This document shows positions 1 to 8,176 of a stretch of DNA of 23,901 nt, piece after piece (position 1 is the stretch's first letter; the number at the start of each line of letters is the position of its first letter). The position numbers and the translations under genes were made by a program. The DNA lies in the NCBI GenBank assembly GCA_900771805.1, contig CAAGPL010000035.1, positions 1 through 23,901 of the forward strand, given 5' to 3'. Source of the stretch: Bacilli bacterium. Its GTDB lineage: Bacteria; Bacillota_I; Bacilli_A; RF39; UBA660. The notes beneath the pieces were generated by a model. The model searched no databases, was not told the origin of the DNA, and worked only from the letters and a program-made list of their open reading frames with translations.

Positions 1-1
1 C

Positions 2-238
2 TTAAATTTCATATCAGTAGAAAAAGATAACATGATGATAGAAAATTCAATAAGAGATGAAGCAACGAAAAAAGGATTAAAAGAAGGATTAGAGAAGGGT
101 CTAGAACAAGGGTTAGAACGTGGCACAGAGCAATCTAAAAACGAAATAGCTAAGAATATGTTAAAAGAAAATATGGATATTTCACTTATATCAAAATTAA
201 CAGGTTTATCAAATGAACAAATAAACAACTTAAAGTAG
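2..238 (+). CDS. Rpn/PD-(D/E)XK nuclease-transposase family protein, C-terminal part (cut by window edge)
   Basis: The frame is open from the first complete codon (position 2), so the gene begins outside the window; the ATG at 32 is internal. Only the tail is visible: a Gly/Glu/Lys-rich helical repeat (KEGLEKGLEQGLERG) followed by a short helical end, 'DISLISKLTGLSNEQI'. This low-complexity repeat plus 'ISKLTGLS-EQI' ending is typical of the Rpn (YhgA-like) family of recombination-promoting nucleases/putative transposases, whose nuclease core would lie upstream. No catalytic residue can be seen here. A hairpin terminator follows at 256-281. The tail resembles that of the gene at the other window edge (23619-23901). 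The family call rests on tail composition only. Confidence 0.6.
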   Translation, partial: LNFISVEKDNMMIENSIRDEATKKGLKEGLEKGLEQGLERGTEQSKNEIAKNMLKENMDISLISKLTGLSNEQINNLK

Positions 239-255
239 AATTTATTTAAATTTAG

Positions 256-281
256 AGTATTGACACAGTTCAATACTTTTT
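256..281 (+). terminator. Rho-independent terminator of the left-edge Rpn gene
   Basis: A perfect 8-bp inverted repeat, AGTATTGA (256-263) and TCAATACT (270-277), with a 6-nt loop, runs directly into a T tract ending at 281. It lies 17 nt after the Rpn stop codon. Its left arm and loop contain the TTGACA of the promoter at 260-288. Confidence 0.75.
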
Positions 282-288
282 CTATAAA
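260..288 (+). promoter_or_regulatory. Consensus sigma-A-type promoter overlapping a terminator
   Basis: TTGACA (260-265), exactly 17 bp, then TATAAA (283-288): a full-consensus -35 and a 5/6 -10 at ideal spacing. It would start transcription near 295 and drive the gene at 366. The -35 sits inside the upstream gene's terminator hairpin, so part of the match may come from the hairpin sequence. Confidence 0.5.
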
Positions 289-336
289 ATAATATTAAAT
301 TTAATTTATCTTTTGTTCCTTTCAATATACTAAATC

Positions 337-345
337 TGTTATAAT
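337..345 (+). promoter_or_regulatory. Extended -10 element (TG-T-TATAAT)
   Basis: TGT followed by a perfect TATAAT (340-345), immediately upstream of the Shine-Dalgarno of the gene at 366. No good -35 is present at 16-18 bp. Initiation here would leave a leader of only about 10-15 nt. The same TGnTATAAT motif precedes the genes at 11489 and 21830. Confidence 0.4.
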
Positions 346-365
346 GAGAAAAAGGAATGATTATT

Positions 366-2669
366 ATGAACAAATTTATAAAGAAAAATATAAACATAAT
401 AGTAGCAGTATTTTTACTATTAAGTCCAATATTAGACTTATTAACAGGATTATGTTTACATACATTTAAAATTAATTTTACAATAGGAATAATAATAAGA
501 GTAATATTCTTGATATCTATTTGTTTAATTACCTTATTTACATTCAAAAAAAAGAAAATTCTAATTCCATACTTAATAATAGGTCTTTATATGATTTTTT
601 ATTTAATAGGAAATATTATTTATAAAGATTCATCAATTACTAAAGAAATACAAGAATTAGTAAAAGTATTCTATTTTCCAATTCTTTTAATTTCTTTTTA
701 TGCACTTAAAGATGAAATAAGAATAAGTAAAATGACTCTATTTACAATATTGTTCTTATACCTAATATTCATATTTGTACCAACTATACTAGGTATTGGT
801 TATGAAACATATGAAATAACAAAAGCTGGAACTCTAGGATTTTTCAATTCAGCAAATGAAGTAAGTGGAATTATATCAATACTTACACCAATAATGTTTA
901 TAGTACTTTATAAATCAAAAAATATTATTCCTAAAATAATATTAATAATAATCTATTTAGTAGTAATTCTTATGATGGGTACAAAAACACCATTACTAGC
1001 CTTATTAATAACAAGTACAATAAGTTTAATATATTTTTGGATAAATATGGTAAAAGAAAAAAAATACAAAAATATAATCTCCTCATTAATAGTTGTTTTA
1101 ATAGGAACAATATGTTTGTCTATAATAATACCAAAAACTAATTTTTATAAAAATATTGAAACTCATCTTCATTATCTAAAATTAAATAATATAACAGAAG
1201 TATTTAAAGATGAAAAACTAATAGACCATTTTATATTTAGTTCAAGACTTAAATTTTTAAATAATAAAGCTAAAATATATAAAAAAAGTTCAACTTATCA
1301 AAAACTATTTGGAATAGGTTATATAAATAATAATAAAACTACTAAAATGATAGAAATGGATTATTTTGATATATTCTATAGTCAGGGAATAATTGGATTT
1401 GTTATTTTCTTTATAATAACATTTTATGTATTAGTAAAAGTTCTAAAAAACAATATCAAGAAAACATATGAAAATTGGATGCTATATACATCATTATTAT
1501 TAATTATATTTTTAGCATTCTTTACAGGTCATATTATAACTGCACCATCAGTAAGTCTATTATCAATCATACTTATATTAGAATTAAATAAAAGAAAAAA
1601 GAAAGACTTATTATTTTCAGATGTAAATCTAGAATTAGGTGGAATTGAAAAAGCACAAGTGAATTTACTTGATAATATTGATTATAGTAAATATAATGTA
1701 ACCCTTGTATTAGAAGAGAAAAAAGGAGCTTTACTAAAAAAAGTAAATAAAAATGTAATAGTAAAAGAATTAAAAGTAAGTAATAATAAAAATATAATTA
1801 TAAGAAAATTAGTAAATGCAACAAGAAAACTTATATTTAAAATATTAGAGTATGATAATTATGATTTTAGTTGTTGTTATACAACATATAGTTATAGTTG
1901 TAATAAATTAGCTTTAATTGCTTCGTCTAATAATTCATTATATATACATAGTGATTATAAATATGTTTATAAAAACAAAGATGATTTTAGAAAATTTTTT
2001 GATACAAGAAGAGTTAATGAATTTAAAAAAATAATATTTGTATCAAATGAATCAAAAAATTCATTTTTAGAAGAATATAATGAACTAAAAGATAAATGTT
2101 TAGTTATAAACAATTTTATAGATACAAAAGATATTATTTCTAAGAGTCATGAAAAAATTGATTTTAAGAAGAATAAAAATAAAAAATTGTTTGTTTTTGT
2201 AGGAAGATTAGATGACTCATCTAAGAAATTAAAAAGAGCAATTAATCTTGTTAAAGAAATTAGTAGTATAGAATTGTTAATTGTTGGAGATGGACCAGAT
2301 AGAAAAATGTATGAAGATTTTACTAAGAAATGTAAAGTAGAAAATAGAGTTACATTTGTAGGAAGTAAAGAAAATCCATACCCATATATGAATGAAGCAG
2401 ATTATGTAATATTAACATCAGATTACGAAGGATTTCCAGTTACTTATTTAGAAGCAATTACTCTTAATAAAAATATAATTACTACAATAGAAACAAGTGA
2501 TGAATCTATTGATATGAAAGATATTGCATACATAATACCTAAAGAAGAAAAAGAAATGGTAGAAAAAGTAAAAGATATATTAAAGAAAAAAAATACAAAG
2601 AAAAGTATCAATATAGATAAAATTCAAAAAAATAAAATAAAAATATTCGAAGAATTATTTGACAATTAG
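366..2669 (+). CDS. Fusion protein: O-antigen ligase/polymerase-like membrane domain + GT4 glycosyltransferase
   Basis: 767 residues. Residues 1 to about 408 are a polytopic membrane region of the Wzy/WaaL (O-antigen ligase) type: about ten hydrophobic segments, a 'GTLGFFNSANEVSG' loop, 'GTKTPLLALLI', and a large outer loop ending 'IEMDYFDIFYSQGIIGF', all familiar from this family. From about 413 the chain enters a GT4 glycosyltransferase with no linker: 'LELGGIEKAQ' (acceptor-side glycine loop), 'FVGRLD', 'LLIVGDGPD', and EX7E in 'DYEGFPVTYLEA' (E688, E696). These are normally separate proteins. The GT4 half should act in the cytoplasm, and the membrane half should polymerise or transfer lipid-linked glycan outside. 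Start: AAGGA at 352-356 abuts the ATG at 357 but sits 9 nt from the ATG at 366, so 366 is preferred. Every Arg codon checked is AGA. A terminator begins in the stop codon. The substrate is unknown. Confidence 0.8.
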   Translation: MNKFIKKNINIIVAVFLLLSPILDLLTGLCLHTFKINFTIGIIIRVIFLISICLITLFTFKKKKILIPYLIIGLYMIFYLIGNIIYKDSSITKEIQELVKVFYFPILLISFYALKDEIRISKMTLFTILFLYLIFIFVPTILGIGYETYEITKAGTLGFFNSANEVSGIISILTPIMFIVLYKSKNIIPKIILIIIYLVVILMMGTKTPLLALLITSTISLIYFWINMVKEKKYKNIISSLIVVLIGTICLSIIIPKTNFYKNIETHLHYLKLNNITEVFKDEKLIDHFIFSSRLKFLNNKAKIYKKSSTYQKLFGIGYINNNKTTKMIEMDYFDIFYSQGIIGFVIFFIITFYVLVKVLKNNIKKTYENWMLYTSLLLIIFLAFFTGHIITAPSVSLLSIILILELNKRKKKDLLFSDVNLELGGIEKAQVNLLDNIDYSKYNVTLVLEEKKGALLKKVNKNVIVKELKVSNNKNIIIRKLVNATRKLIFKILEYDNYDFSCCYTTYSYSCNKLALIASSNNSLYIHSDYKYVYKNKDDFRKFFDTRRVNEFKKIIFVSNESKNSFLEEYNELKDKCLVINNFIDTKDIISKSHEKIDFKKNKNKKLFVFVGRLDDSSKKLKRAINLVKEISSIELLIVGDGPDRKMYEDFTKKCKVENRVTFVGSKENPYPYMNEADYVILTSDYEGFPVTYLEAITLNKNIITTIETSDESIDMKDIAYIIPKEEKEMVEKVKDILKKKNTKKSINIDKIQKNKIKIFEELFDN

Positions 2670-2691
2670 TACTCATATGAGTACTTTTTTT
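2668..2691 (+). terminator. Rho-independent terminator overlapping the stop codon of the ligase-GT4 fusion gene
   Basis: The 18-nt perfect palindrome AGTACTCATATGAGTACT (2668-2685), seen as a 7-bp stem with an ATAT loop, runs into a tract of T. The stem begins on the last two bases of the TAG stop. Confidence 0.85.
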
Positions 2692-2696
2692 AGCGT

Positions 2697-2720
2697 AAAA
2701 AAACAATACTTAACGTATTG
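2697..2720 (-). terminator. Rho-independent terminator for the minus-strand GtrII-like gene
   Basis: Read on the minus strand: CAATAC, GTTAA loop, GTATTG, then seven T. The plus strand shows A(7) at 2697-2703 and the hairpin at 2704-2720. It lies 134 nt past the stop of the gene at 2855-4357, back to back with the plus-strand terminator. Confidence 0.75.
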
Positions 2721-2854
2721 CCTATATTATAATAATTGATTTATTTGTAAATATAGTAATTAACAGGAATTAAAAATATAATTTTTCAAACTTTTTGAAG
2801 ACATACTACAATTCTATATACTTATTAAATTCTTTAATTTTAACAACAAAACAA

Positions 2855-4357
2855 TTAATAAATACAAAAATATAATGTATCTTTATCAAAAATTAACTGC
2901 TCTTCACTAAAAGCATCCCAATTCTTTTTTGAAAATTTTTCATCAATTACTTCTTGTGAAATATTCATCTCATATTTTTTTTCAGAGTAATATTGAATTA
3001 ATGGAACAACTGTAAAATTAGTTGCTAATCCTCTTCCATTGATACTTCTTAACATTATTTGTCCATCATAATAATAGGTTGGACTTGCATCATACCCAAA
3101 TACAATTTTTTTAATTTTTTTATTATTTTCTTCTTCATACTTTTCTATATTATATATTATAGAATTTGCAATATTTCTATCTATATAACCAGTCGCTAAA
3201 TTTTCCGCCGAACTTCTAATAAAATTTGAAGAATTCATTACAAATAATACAATTGTAATAATACTGATTACAATGCCTATTTTCTTTTTTTCATAAGCAT
3301 TCATCACAGCTATCAGATATAATAACAAGATTCCAGCTAACGAACCAAAAATCATCGCCATTCTTGGCTCCATATATTGAGAACCAATAGGAATTACCAT
3401 CAATGGTATTATCGGTAAAATACAACCTAATATAATTAAAACAAAATACTCTAAGATATGAAAATATTGCTTATTTTTTATTATTAAAATTATAAATATA
3501 AATACTAAGAATATAATTATAGGAAGATTATACCAAATAGTTTTAATATGAAAATTTTTTAGTACAACTAAATCTAAATATTTAAATAAAGTTAGAATCA
3601 TTTCTTTTATTGTTAATAAAGTTGTTTCCCTTTCAACAAAATTAAGATAACTTCCCATGAATCTTGTGATAAGCAATCCTAAAAGCATTGAAACTCCATA
3701 GATTAGAAAAGTATATATTGAATTCTTAAGTATTTCCACTTTATTATTCTTATTTTTTATTGCTATAAATACTAAAGCAATGATTAAAAATAAAGAAGTA
3801 CTTGTTTGATAAGCAATAACAGTTAAGAAAAGTAAAATAGCTGTGTATATATTTTTTTCCTTGTAATCTGATGTAAATACGCAAGCAGCAAGCGATGAAC
3901 AAAATATTGAAAAGCCAAGAACTGCTGATTCTGCAAATACAAGAGTTTCAACTGTACAAAAATTAAACACGATGCTAAATGAAATTCCAGCAATTAAAAC
4001 ATTCTTTTTTATATTTTGTCTTATATCCAACATTTTTATTGTATGGCTATAGACCATAAACCATGATAATGTCAAAAATAAAGTCCCAAATATAGAACTA
4101 AAAATAATCATGAAGTCAAATGGTATATTGAACGTTTTCATAATAAAAATTTGAGCAGCGCCTAATATTCTTCCTATTGAAAGAAAGTGCCTTATATATT
4201 TATCGTACCCATAGGAGATTATACAATAAGTATCTTGTGAAAAATGTAGGCTAAAAAAGTTTGAACAGATTATTATCGCAAATAGTAACATTATTAAAAA
4301 AATATATAATGAATTTATATTTTCTTTTCTTATTATAGTTTGTAGTTTCCTCTTCAT
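2855..4357 (-). CDS. GtrII-like (GT-C fold) membrane glycosyltransferase
   Basis: 500 residues, polytopic with roughly 11-13 hydrophobic segments. A short cytoplasmic N-terminus and first membrane helix (residues 17-35) lead to an outer loop with an Asp (D42 in 'FSQDTYCI') and then 'YIRHFLSIGRIL', the layout of the GtrII/glucosyltransferase-domain family. A non-membrane C-terminal stretch of about 110 residues follows the last helix. Family members use polyprenyl-phosphate sugar as donor to decorate lipid-linked or surface glycan outside the membrane. It has the same length as the GT-C protein at 5707-7209 and similar architecture, suggesting distant paralogs. AAGGAGAG lies 9 nt before the ATG. 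It is the only intact minus-strand gene inside the cluster, with its own terminator, so it is expressed apart from the GtrB-like gene at 7226 that could supply its donor. The exact subfamily is less certain than the GT-C class. Confidence 0.65.
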   Translation of the reverse strand: MKRKLQTIIRKENINSLYIFLIMLLFAIIICSNFFSLHFSQDTYCIISYGYDKYIRHFLSIGRILGAAQIFIMKTFNIPFDFMIIFSSIFGTLFLTLSWFMVYSHTIKMLDIRQNIKKNVLIAGISFSIVFNFCTVETLVFAESAVLGFSIFCSSLAACVFTSDYKEKNIYTAILLFLTVIAYQTSTSLFLIIALVFIAIKNKNNKVEILKNSIYTFLIYGVSMLLGLLITRFMGSYLNFVERETTLLTIKEMILTLFKYLDLVVLKNFHIKTIWYNLPIIIFLVFIFIILIIKNKQYFHILEYFVLIILGCILPIIPLMVIPIGSQYMEPRMAMIFGSLAGILLLYLIAVMNAYEKKKIGIVISIITIVLFVMNSSNFIRSSAENLATGYIDRNIANSIIYNIEKYEEENNKKIKKIVFGYDASPTYYYDGQIMLRSINGRGLATNFTVVPLIQYYSEKKYEMNISQEVIDEKFSKKNWDAFSEEQLIFDKDTLYFCIY

Positions 4358-4374
4358 ATTATTATTCTCTCCTT

Positions 4375-4780
4375 AAACTTATTAATTATCAAATTTTTTA
4401 CAAAAAATTATATTAAATATAATATAATTAATATATTTTTAAAATATCATGTATTAATAAGAAAAAATATTATTAATATTCTATGATTAAATTATACAAT
4501 ATTTATTTATATTAATCATCTAAATTTGAAAGAATAATTTATATTTTCTTTTTTTGCAATACAAAAATTTATTTTTTAAGTTAAATAAATTAATATGTAA
4601 ACAAATTGGTAATAAAAAAAATTTTCAAAAATTAAAAATGCAATTAATTTAATTAAATTTTTTACTATAGTCTAAAAAAAGAACAATTGCCAACTTTCGG
4701 AGTAATTATAGACTTTTATGTTAGTATTTGCTAAAATAAAAGAGAAAGACAACTTAATTGTTGTACTATGAGGTGACGTA
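4375..4780. other. Divergent intergenic region, about 0.4 kb, almost pure A/T
   Basis: This region lies between the divergent genes at 4357 (-) and 4781 (+). It has no ORF of note and many short A/T runs. The only interpretable elements are an extended -10 promoter (4709-4737) and a small leader hairpin (4749-4764) at its right end. A minus-strand TATAAT (4412-4407) is present without a credible -35 and, given the base composition, is not called. Confidence 0.5.
4709..4737 (+). promoter_or_regulatory. Promoter of the 4781-9122 glycosyltransferase operon
   Basis: TAGACT (4709-4714, 4/6 match to -35), 17 bp, then TAAAAT (4732-4737, 5/6) preceded by TGC, giving an extended -10. The predicted start is near 4744, with a leader of about 37 nt. 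Confidence 0.45.
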
Positions 4781-5710
4781 ATGCCAAAGTTTAGTATAGT
4801 AATACCAGTATATAATGTAGAAGATTATATAGAAAGATGTTTAGAAAGTATAAAAAAACAGACATTTAAAGATTATGAAGTAATAGTAGTGAATGATGGA
4901 ACAAAAGATAACAGTATGGAAATAGTAAAAAAATATTCATATACAATTATTAATCAGAAAAATCAGGGACTAAGTATGGCTAGAAATAATGCTGTAAAAA
5001 AAGCAAAAGGAGAATATTTAATATTTCTAGATAGTGATGATTATTGGGATAAAGACTTATTAAACGAAATAAACAAATCTTTAGATAATGACCCTGACCT
5101 TGTAAGATTTCAAATAAAGCAAGTAGATGAAAAAGGAAACTTTATATATTATAATGAAGAAGGTTTTAAAGGACTTAATGGAGAAGATGCCTTTAATAAA
5201 ATTGTAAAATATCATTTTGTTGAAAATGCTTGGGCATATTGTATAAAAAGAAAATATTGGCTAGAAAACAAATTTGAATTTGCTAAAGGAAAAATCCACG
5301 AAGATTTTGGCCTAATGCCACTTGTAATAATTAAGGCTAATAACGTTAACTCAATAGAATATATTGGATATAATTATTTTCAAAGATCAAATTCAATTAT
5401 GAATAATTCAGATTATGAAAAAACAAAGAGAAAAGTGGAAGATTTTTATCAACATTATATATATCTGAAAAACGAAATTAATAAAACTAACTTAAATAAA
5501 CACATTTTTTTAAGTTTTATCGCCAATTCTCTAGTAATAAAAATAGCCGAACTAAATAATCCGTTATATAAAAAATATAAGAACAGGTTAAAAGATGACA
5601 AAGTATATGACAATATATTAAGTAATACATTACAGAGAAAGGCAAAGAAGGCAATAATGAAATTTAGTCCGAAAATTTTTATAATGCTAGAAAGAAGGTA
5701 TAAAGGATGA
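4781..5710 (+). CDS. GT2 family glycosyltransferase
   Basis: 309 residues. The GT-A Rossmann start 'SIVIPVYNVEDYIERCL' (residues 5-21), 'VVNDGTKDNS' (37-45) and the metal-binding 'FLDSDDYW' (DSDD at 84-87) define a GT2 enzyme using a nucleotide-sugar donor in the cytoplasm. The C-terminal third has no membrane helices and is the variable acceptor part. AGGTG (4771-4775) lies 5 nt upstream of the ATG. First gene of a four-gene operon; its TGA overlaps the next ATG by 4 nt (ATGA), so the two are translationally coupled. Sugar and acceptor cannot be read from the sequence; context says one backbone or branch linkage of a cell-surface glycan. Confidence 0.85.
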   Translation: MPKFSIVIPVYNVEDYIERCLESIKKQTFKDYEVIVVNDGTKDNSMEIVKKYSYTIINQKNQGLSMARNNAVKKAKGEYLIFLDSDDYWDKDLLNEINKSLDNDPDLVRFQIKQVDEKGNFIYYNEEGFKGLNGEDAFNKIVKYHFVENAWAYCIKRKYWLENKFEFAKGKIHEDFGLMPLVIIKANNVNSIEYIGYNYFQRSNSIMNNSDYEKTKRKVEDFYQHYIYLKNEINKTNLNKHIFLSFIANSLVIKIAELNNPLYKKYKNRLKDDKVYDNILSNTLQRKAKKAIMKFSPKIFIMLERRYKG

Positions 5711-7209
5711 AAAAAAAAATAAAAAAGATGTGGAATTCTATCAAAAAAGAGTCTAATAAAAGTATAAACATTTTTTTAAAAGAAAATGGCAAAACTATTT
5801 TAATTTTTTTCATTATTTATTTTATTGCTTTAATTCCACTTATTAGAGCAAATATTAACTATAATGATGATTTGGGTAGAGTTAGATATGGATATCGCGA
5901 TTTTGGTTTTGGAAGGCATGTATCGAATAATATTTCAATTTTGATACATGGAAGTAAAAATCTATCAGATATTTCTCCTTTTACAACAATTTTAGCCATT
6001 TTAATAATGGCACTAGTAAGTGTTTTAGTATTAAAAATTCTTTTAAAAAATAAGAAAATAAAATGGTATCATATTGTAGCAGCACTTCCAATAGGAATGA
6101 ATCCATATTTTTTACAATGTTATTCGTTTAAATTTGATGCTCCTTATATGGCATTATCTATCTTATTTTCTATATTGCCGTTTGTATTCTATAAGGAAAA
6201 AAATAAAAATATAGCTTATTTAGCAATAACAGTAATTTGTACATTCTTAATGGCGGCCAGCTATCAAGCATCAGCCGGAATATTTCCAATGATTACAATA
6301 ATTATCGCACTGACTATGTTTAACGATAAACAGGATTTAAGGAAAATATTAATATTTATAATTAAATCAATAATTGGTTACATAATTGGATTGATTTGCT
6401 TCAAATTATCAATGCCGCCATCTACAAATTATTATTTGAATCCGAGCTTATTAGGTATTAAAGATTTAATTCCCAAATCCATTGCTAATTACAGACAGTT
6501 TTATACATTGATTTATAGTGATATGAAACTGCGTTGGTTAGTCTATATATTCTTTATTGCAGCTGCCTTTTTAGTTACTCAAGTATTACAGAGCAAACAA
6601 AAAAAGTTTATTTCATTAATTTGTGTTTTAATATCATTATTAATATTATTCTTAATTGCATTTGGAGCATATCCGTATTTAAAAAATCCTATATTTCAAC
6701 CCCGTGCAATGTATGGATTTATGGTCTTAATTGCTTTAATTTCAATTAAGAGTGTTGATTACAAAAATAATTTTATTATTAAAGTCTTTACGATATGTCT
6801 AACGTATTCATTTTTTACTACTTCTCTAATATATGGAAATGCAATTACTGAACAAAATGAATACAATCATTTTCGAATTAATTTGTTACTTAATGACTTA
6901 AATAATTTGGATGTAAATAATGATGAAACACTTAAAGTAGACCTAGAAGGTAGTGCAGGAAATTCCAAGAAAGTCGATGATCTAATCACTAAAATCCCAA
7001 TTCTAGAAAGATTATTACCATCAACATTAGGTGATAACAAAAATATGTGGCAAGTTTATGAAATTGGAACATATTATGATATGCCAAATATTGAGTTCAA
7101 TATTTGGACAAAAAACAAAGTGTCTAAAAAGGAAATGAACCTTGTTAAAAAAACAAGATTTCATTCTATATATCAAAAAAATAATTATGTGTTAATTGTG
7201 GTTAAATAG
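5707..7209 (+). CDS. GtrII-like (GT-C fold) membrane glycosyltransferase
   Basis: 500 residues. A basic N-terminus is followed by a first membrane helix (about 30-48) and then an outer loop 'NYNDDLGRVRYG' with an Asp pair (D54, D55) and 'FGFGRHVSN'. Later come 'GMNPYFLQCYSFKFDAP' and 'AASYQASAGI', the pattern of GtrII/glucosyltransferase-domain proteins. There are about ten further helices and a soluble C-terminal stretch of about 100 residues. By family knowledge it transfers a sugar from polyprenyl phosphate to glycan on the outer face. Its ATG overlaps the upstream GT2 stop by 4 nt, and the GtrB-like donor synthase follows 16 nt downstream, which fits a donor-synthase/transferase pair. Arg codons are mixed (AGA, AGG, CGC, CGT, CGA), unlike its neighbours, hinting at separate ancestry. 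Confidence 0.75.
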   Translation: MKKKIKKMWNSIKKESNKSINIFLKENGKTILIFFIIYFIALIPLIRANINYNDDLGRVRYGYRDFGFGRHVSNNISILIHGSKNLSDISPFTTILAILIMALVSVLVLKILLKNKKIKWYHIVAALPIGMNPYFLQCYSFKFDAPYMALSILFSILPFVFYKEKNKNIAYLAITVICTFLMAASYQASAGIFPMITIIIALTMFNDKQDLRKILIFIIKSIIGYIIGLICFKLSMPPSTNYYLNPSLLGIKDLIPKSIANYRQFYTLIYSDMKLRWLVYIFFIAAAFLVTQVLQSKQKKFISLICVLISLLILFLIAFGAYPYLKNPIFQPRAMYGFMVLIALISIKSVDYKNNFIIKVFTICLTYSFFTTSLIYGNAITEQNEYNHFRINLLLNDLNNLDVNNDETLKVDLEGSAGNSKKVDDLITKIPILERLLPSTLGDNKNMWQVYEIGTYYDMPNIEFNIWTKNKVSKKEMNLVKKTRFHSIYQKNNYVLIVVK

Positions 7210-7225
7210 AAATGGAGTAGATAAA

Positions 7226-8176
7226 ATGAAAAAAGAAAAAATATCAATAATAGTCCCTTGTTATAATGAAGAAGAATCGTTGCCAATTTTTTATAAAGAA
7301 ATAAATAAAATTTCGAAAGAAATGAAAGAAGTGAATTTTGAATTTTTATTTGTTAATGATGGAAGCAAAGATAAGACATTAAGTATATTAAGAGATTTAT
7401 CAAAAAAAGATGATAGAGTAAGATTTATATCATTTTCGAGAAACTTTGGTAAAGAAGGAGGAATGTATGCTGGTCTTGAAAATGCAACAGGAGATTATGT
7501 TGCTATAATGGATGCTGATATGCAAGATCCACCTAGTATGATTAAAACAATGTATTATGATATTAAAGAAGAAGGATATGACTGTGTAGCATTATGTAGC
7601 CCACAACATGTTGGATATAATTTTATTAGAAAGTTCTTCACAAATTGTTGGTACAAATTAATTGCAAAAATATCATCAACTCCACAAGTTCCAGGGGCAA
7701 GAGATTTTAGATTAATGAAAAGAAAAATGGTAGATGCCATAGTTAATATGAGAGAGTATAATAGATACTCAAAAGGTATTTTCTCATTTGTTGGATTCAA
7801 TACAAAATGGATTGAATATAACGCACCGGACAGAGTTGCAGGAGAATCCAAATTTAATTTCTGGAAATTGTTTAAATACGCACTAGAAGGTATTTTAGCA
7901 TTCTCAACAATGCCTCTTGTAATGGCAGCTATTGTTGGATTGGTTTTCTGTTTAATTGCTTTCATAGCAGTAATAGTAATAATTGTAAAAACACTTGCAT
8001 TTGGAGATCCTGTTGGTGGATGGCCAAGCCTTGCTTGTATAATAATATTTGTAAGCGGTGTTCAACTATTCTTCTTAGGAATAATTGGAATGTATATGTC
8101 AAAGCTATATTTAGAAGTAAAGAAAAGACCAATTTACATAACATCTGAAACAGAAAAGGATGAGAAAAGTGAATAA
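7226..8176 (+). CDS. GtrB-like polyprenyl-phosphate glycosyltransferase (GT2, DPM1-like)
   Basis: 316 residues. 'SIIVPCYNEEESLP' (7-20), 'FVNDGSKDKT' (42-51), 'SRNFGKEGGMYAGL' (71-84), 'DADMQDPP' (96-103) and 'PGARDFRLM' match the GtrB/YkcC/DPM1-like group that makes polyprenyl-phosphate hexose at the inner membrane face. Two C-terminal membrane helices (about 235-262 and 272-298) follow the conserved 'AGESKFNFWKLFKYALEGILAFSTMPL'-type segment, as in GtrB. The start at 7226 is chosen because GGAG (7214-7217) lies 8 nt upstream and the family N-terminus begins there; the in-frame ATG at 7196 overlaps the preceding gene and lacks a ribosome site. It likely feeds one or both GtrII-like proteins. 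The sugar is not decidable. Confidence 0.87.
   Translation: MKKEKISIIVPCYNEEESLPIFYKEINKISKEMKEVNFEFLFVNDGSKDKTLSILRDLSKKDDRVRFISFSRNFGKEGGMYAGLENATGDYVAIMDADMQDPPSMIKTMYYDIKEEGYDCVALCSPQHVGYNFIRKFFTNCWYKLIAKISSTPQVPGARDFRLMKRKMVDAIVNMREYNRYSKGIFSFVGFNTKWIEYNAPDRVAGESKFNFWKLFKYALEGILAFSTMPLVMAAIVGLVFCLIAFIAVIVIIVKTLAFGDPVGGWPSLACIIIFVSGVQLFFLGIIGMYMSKLYLEVKKRPIYITSETEKDEKSE

Noticed and set aside
242..547. Minus-strand ORF of 101 codons over the promoter region and start of the fusion gene
   Set aside because: It lies antisense to a well-supported gene and promoter, has no recognisable motif, and reflects A/T-rich coding shadow.
2785..2799. Hairpin TTCAAA-CTT-TTTGAA downstream of the back-to-back terminators
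   Set aside because: A six-bp A/T-rich stem without a T tract on the useful side; likely chance.
4381..4680. Many TATAAT-like hexamers in the divergent intergenic region
   Set aside because: In nearly pure A/T sequence such matches arise by chance; only the one with TG extension and correct spacing was kept.
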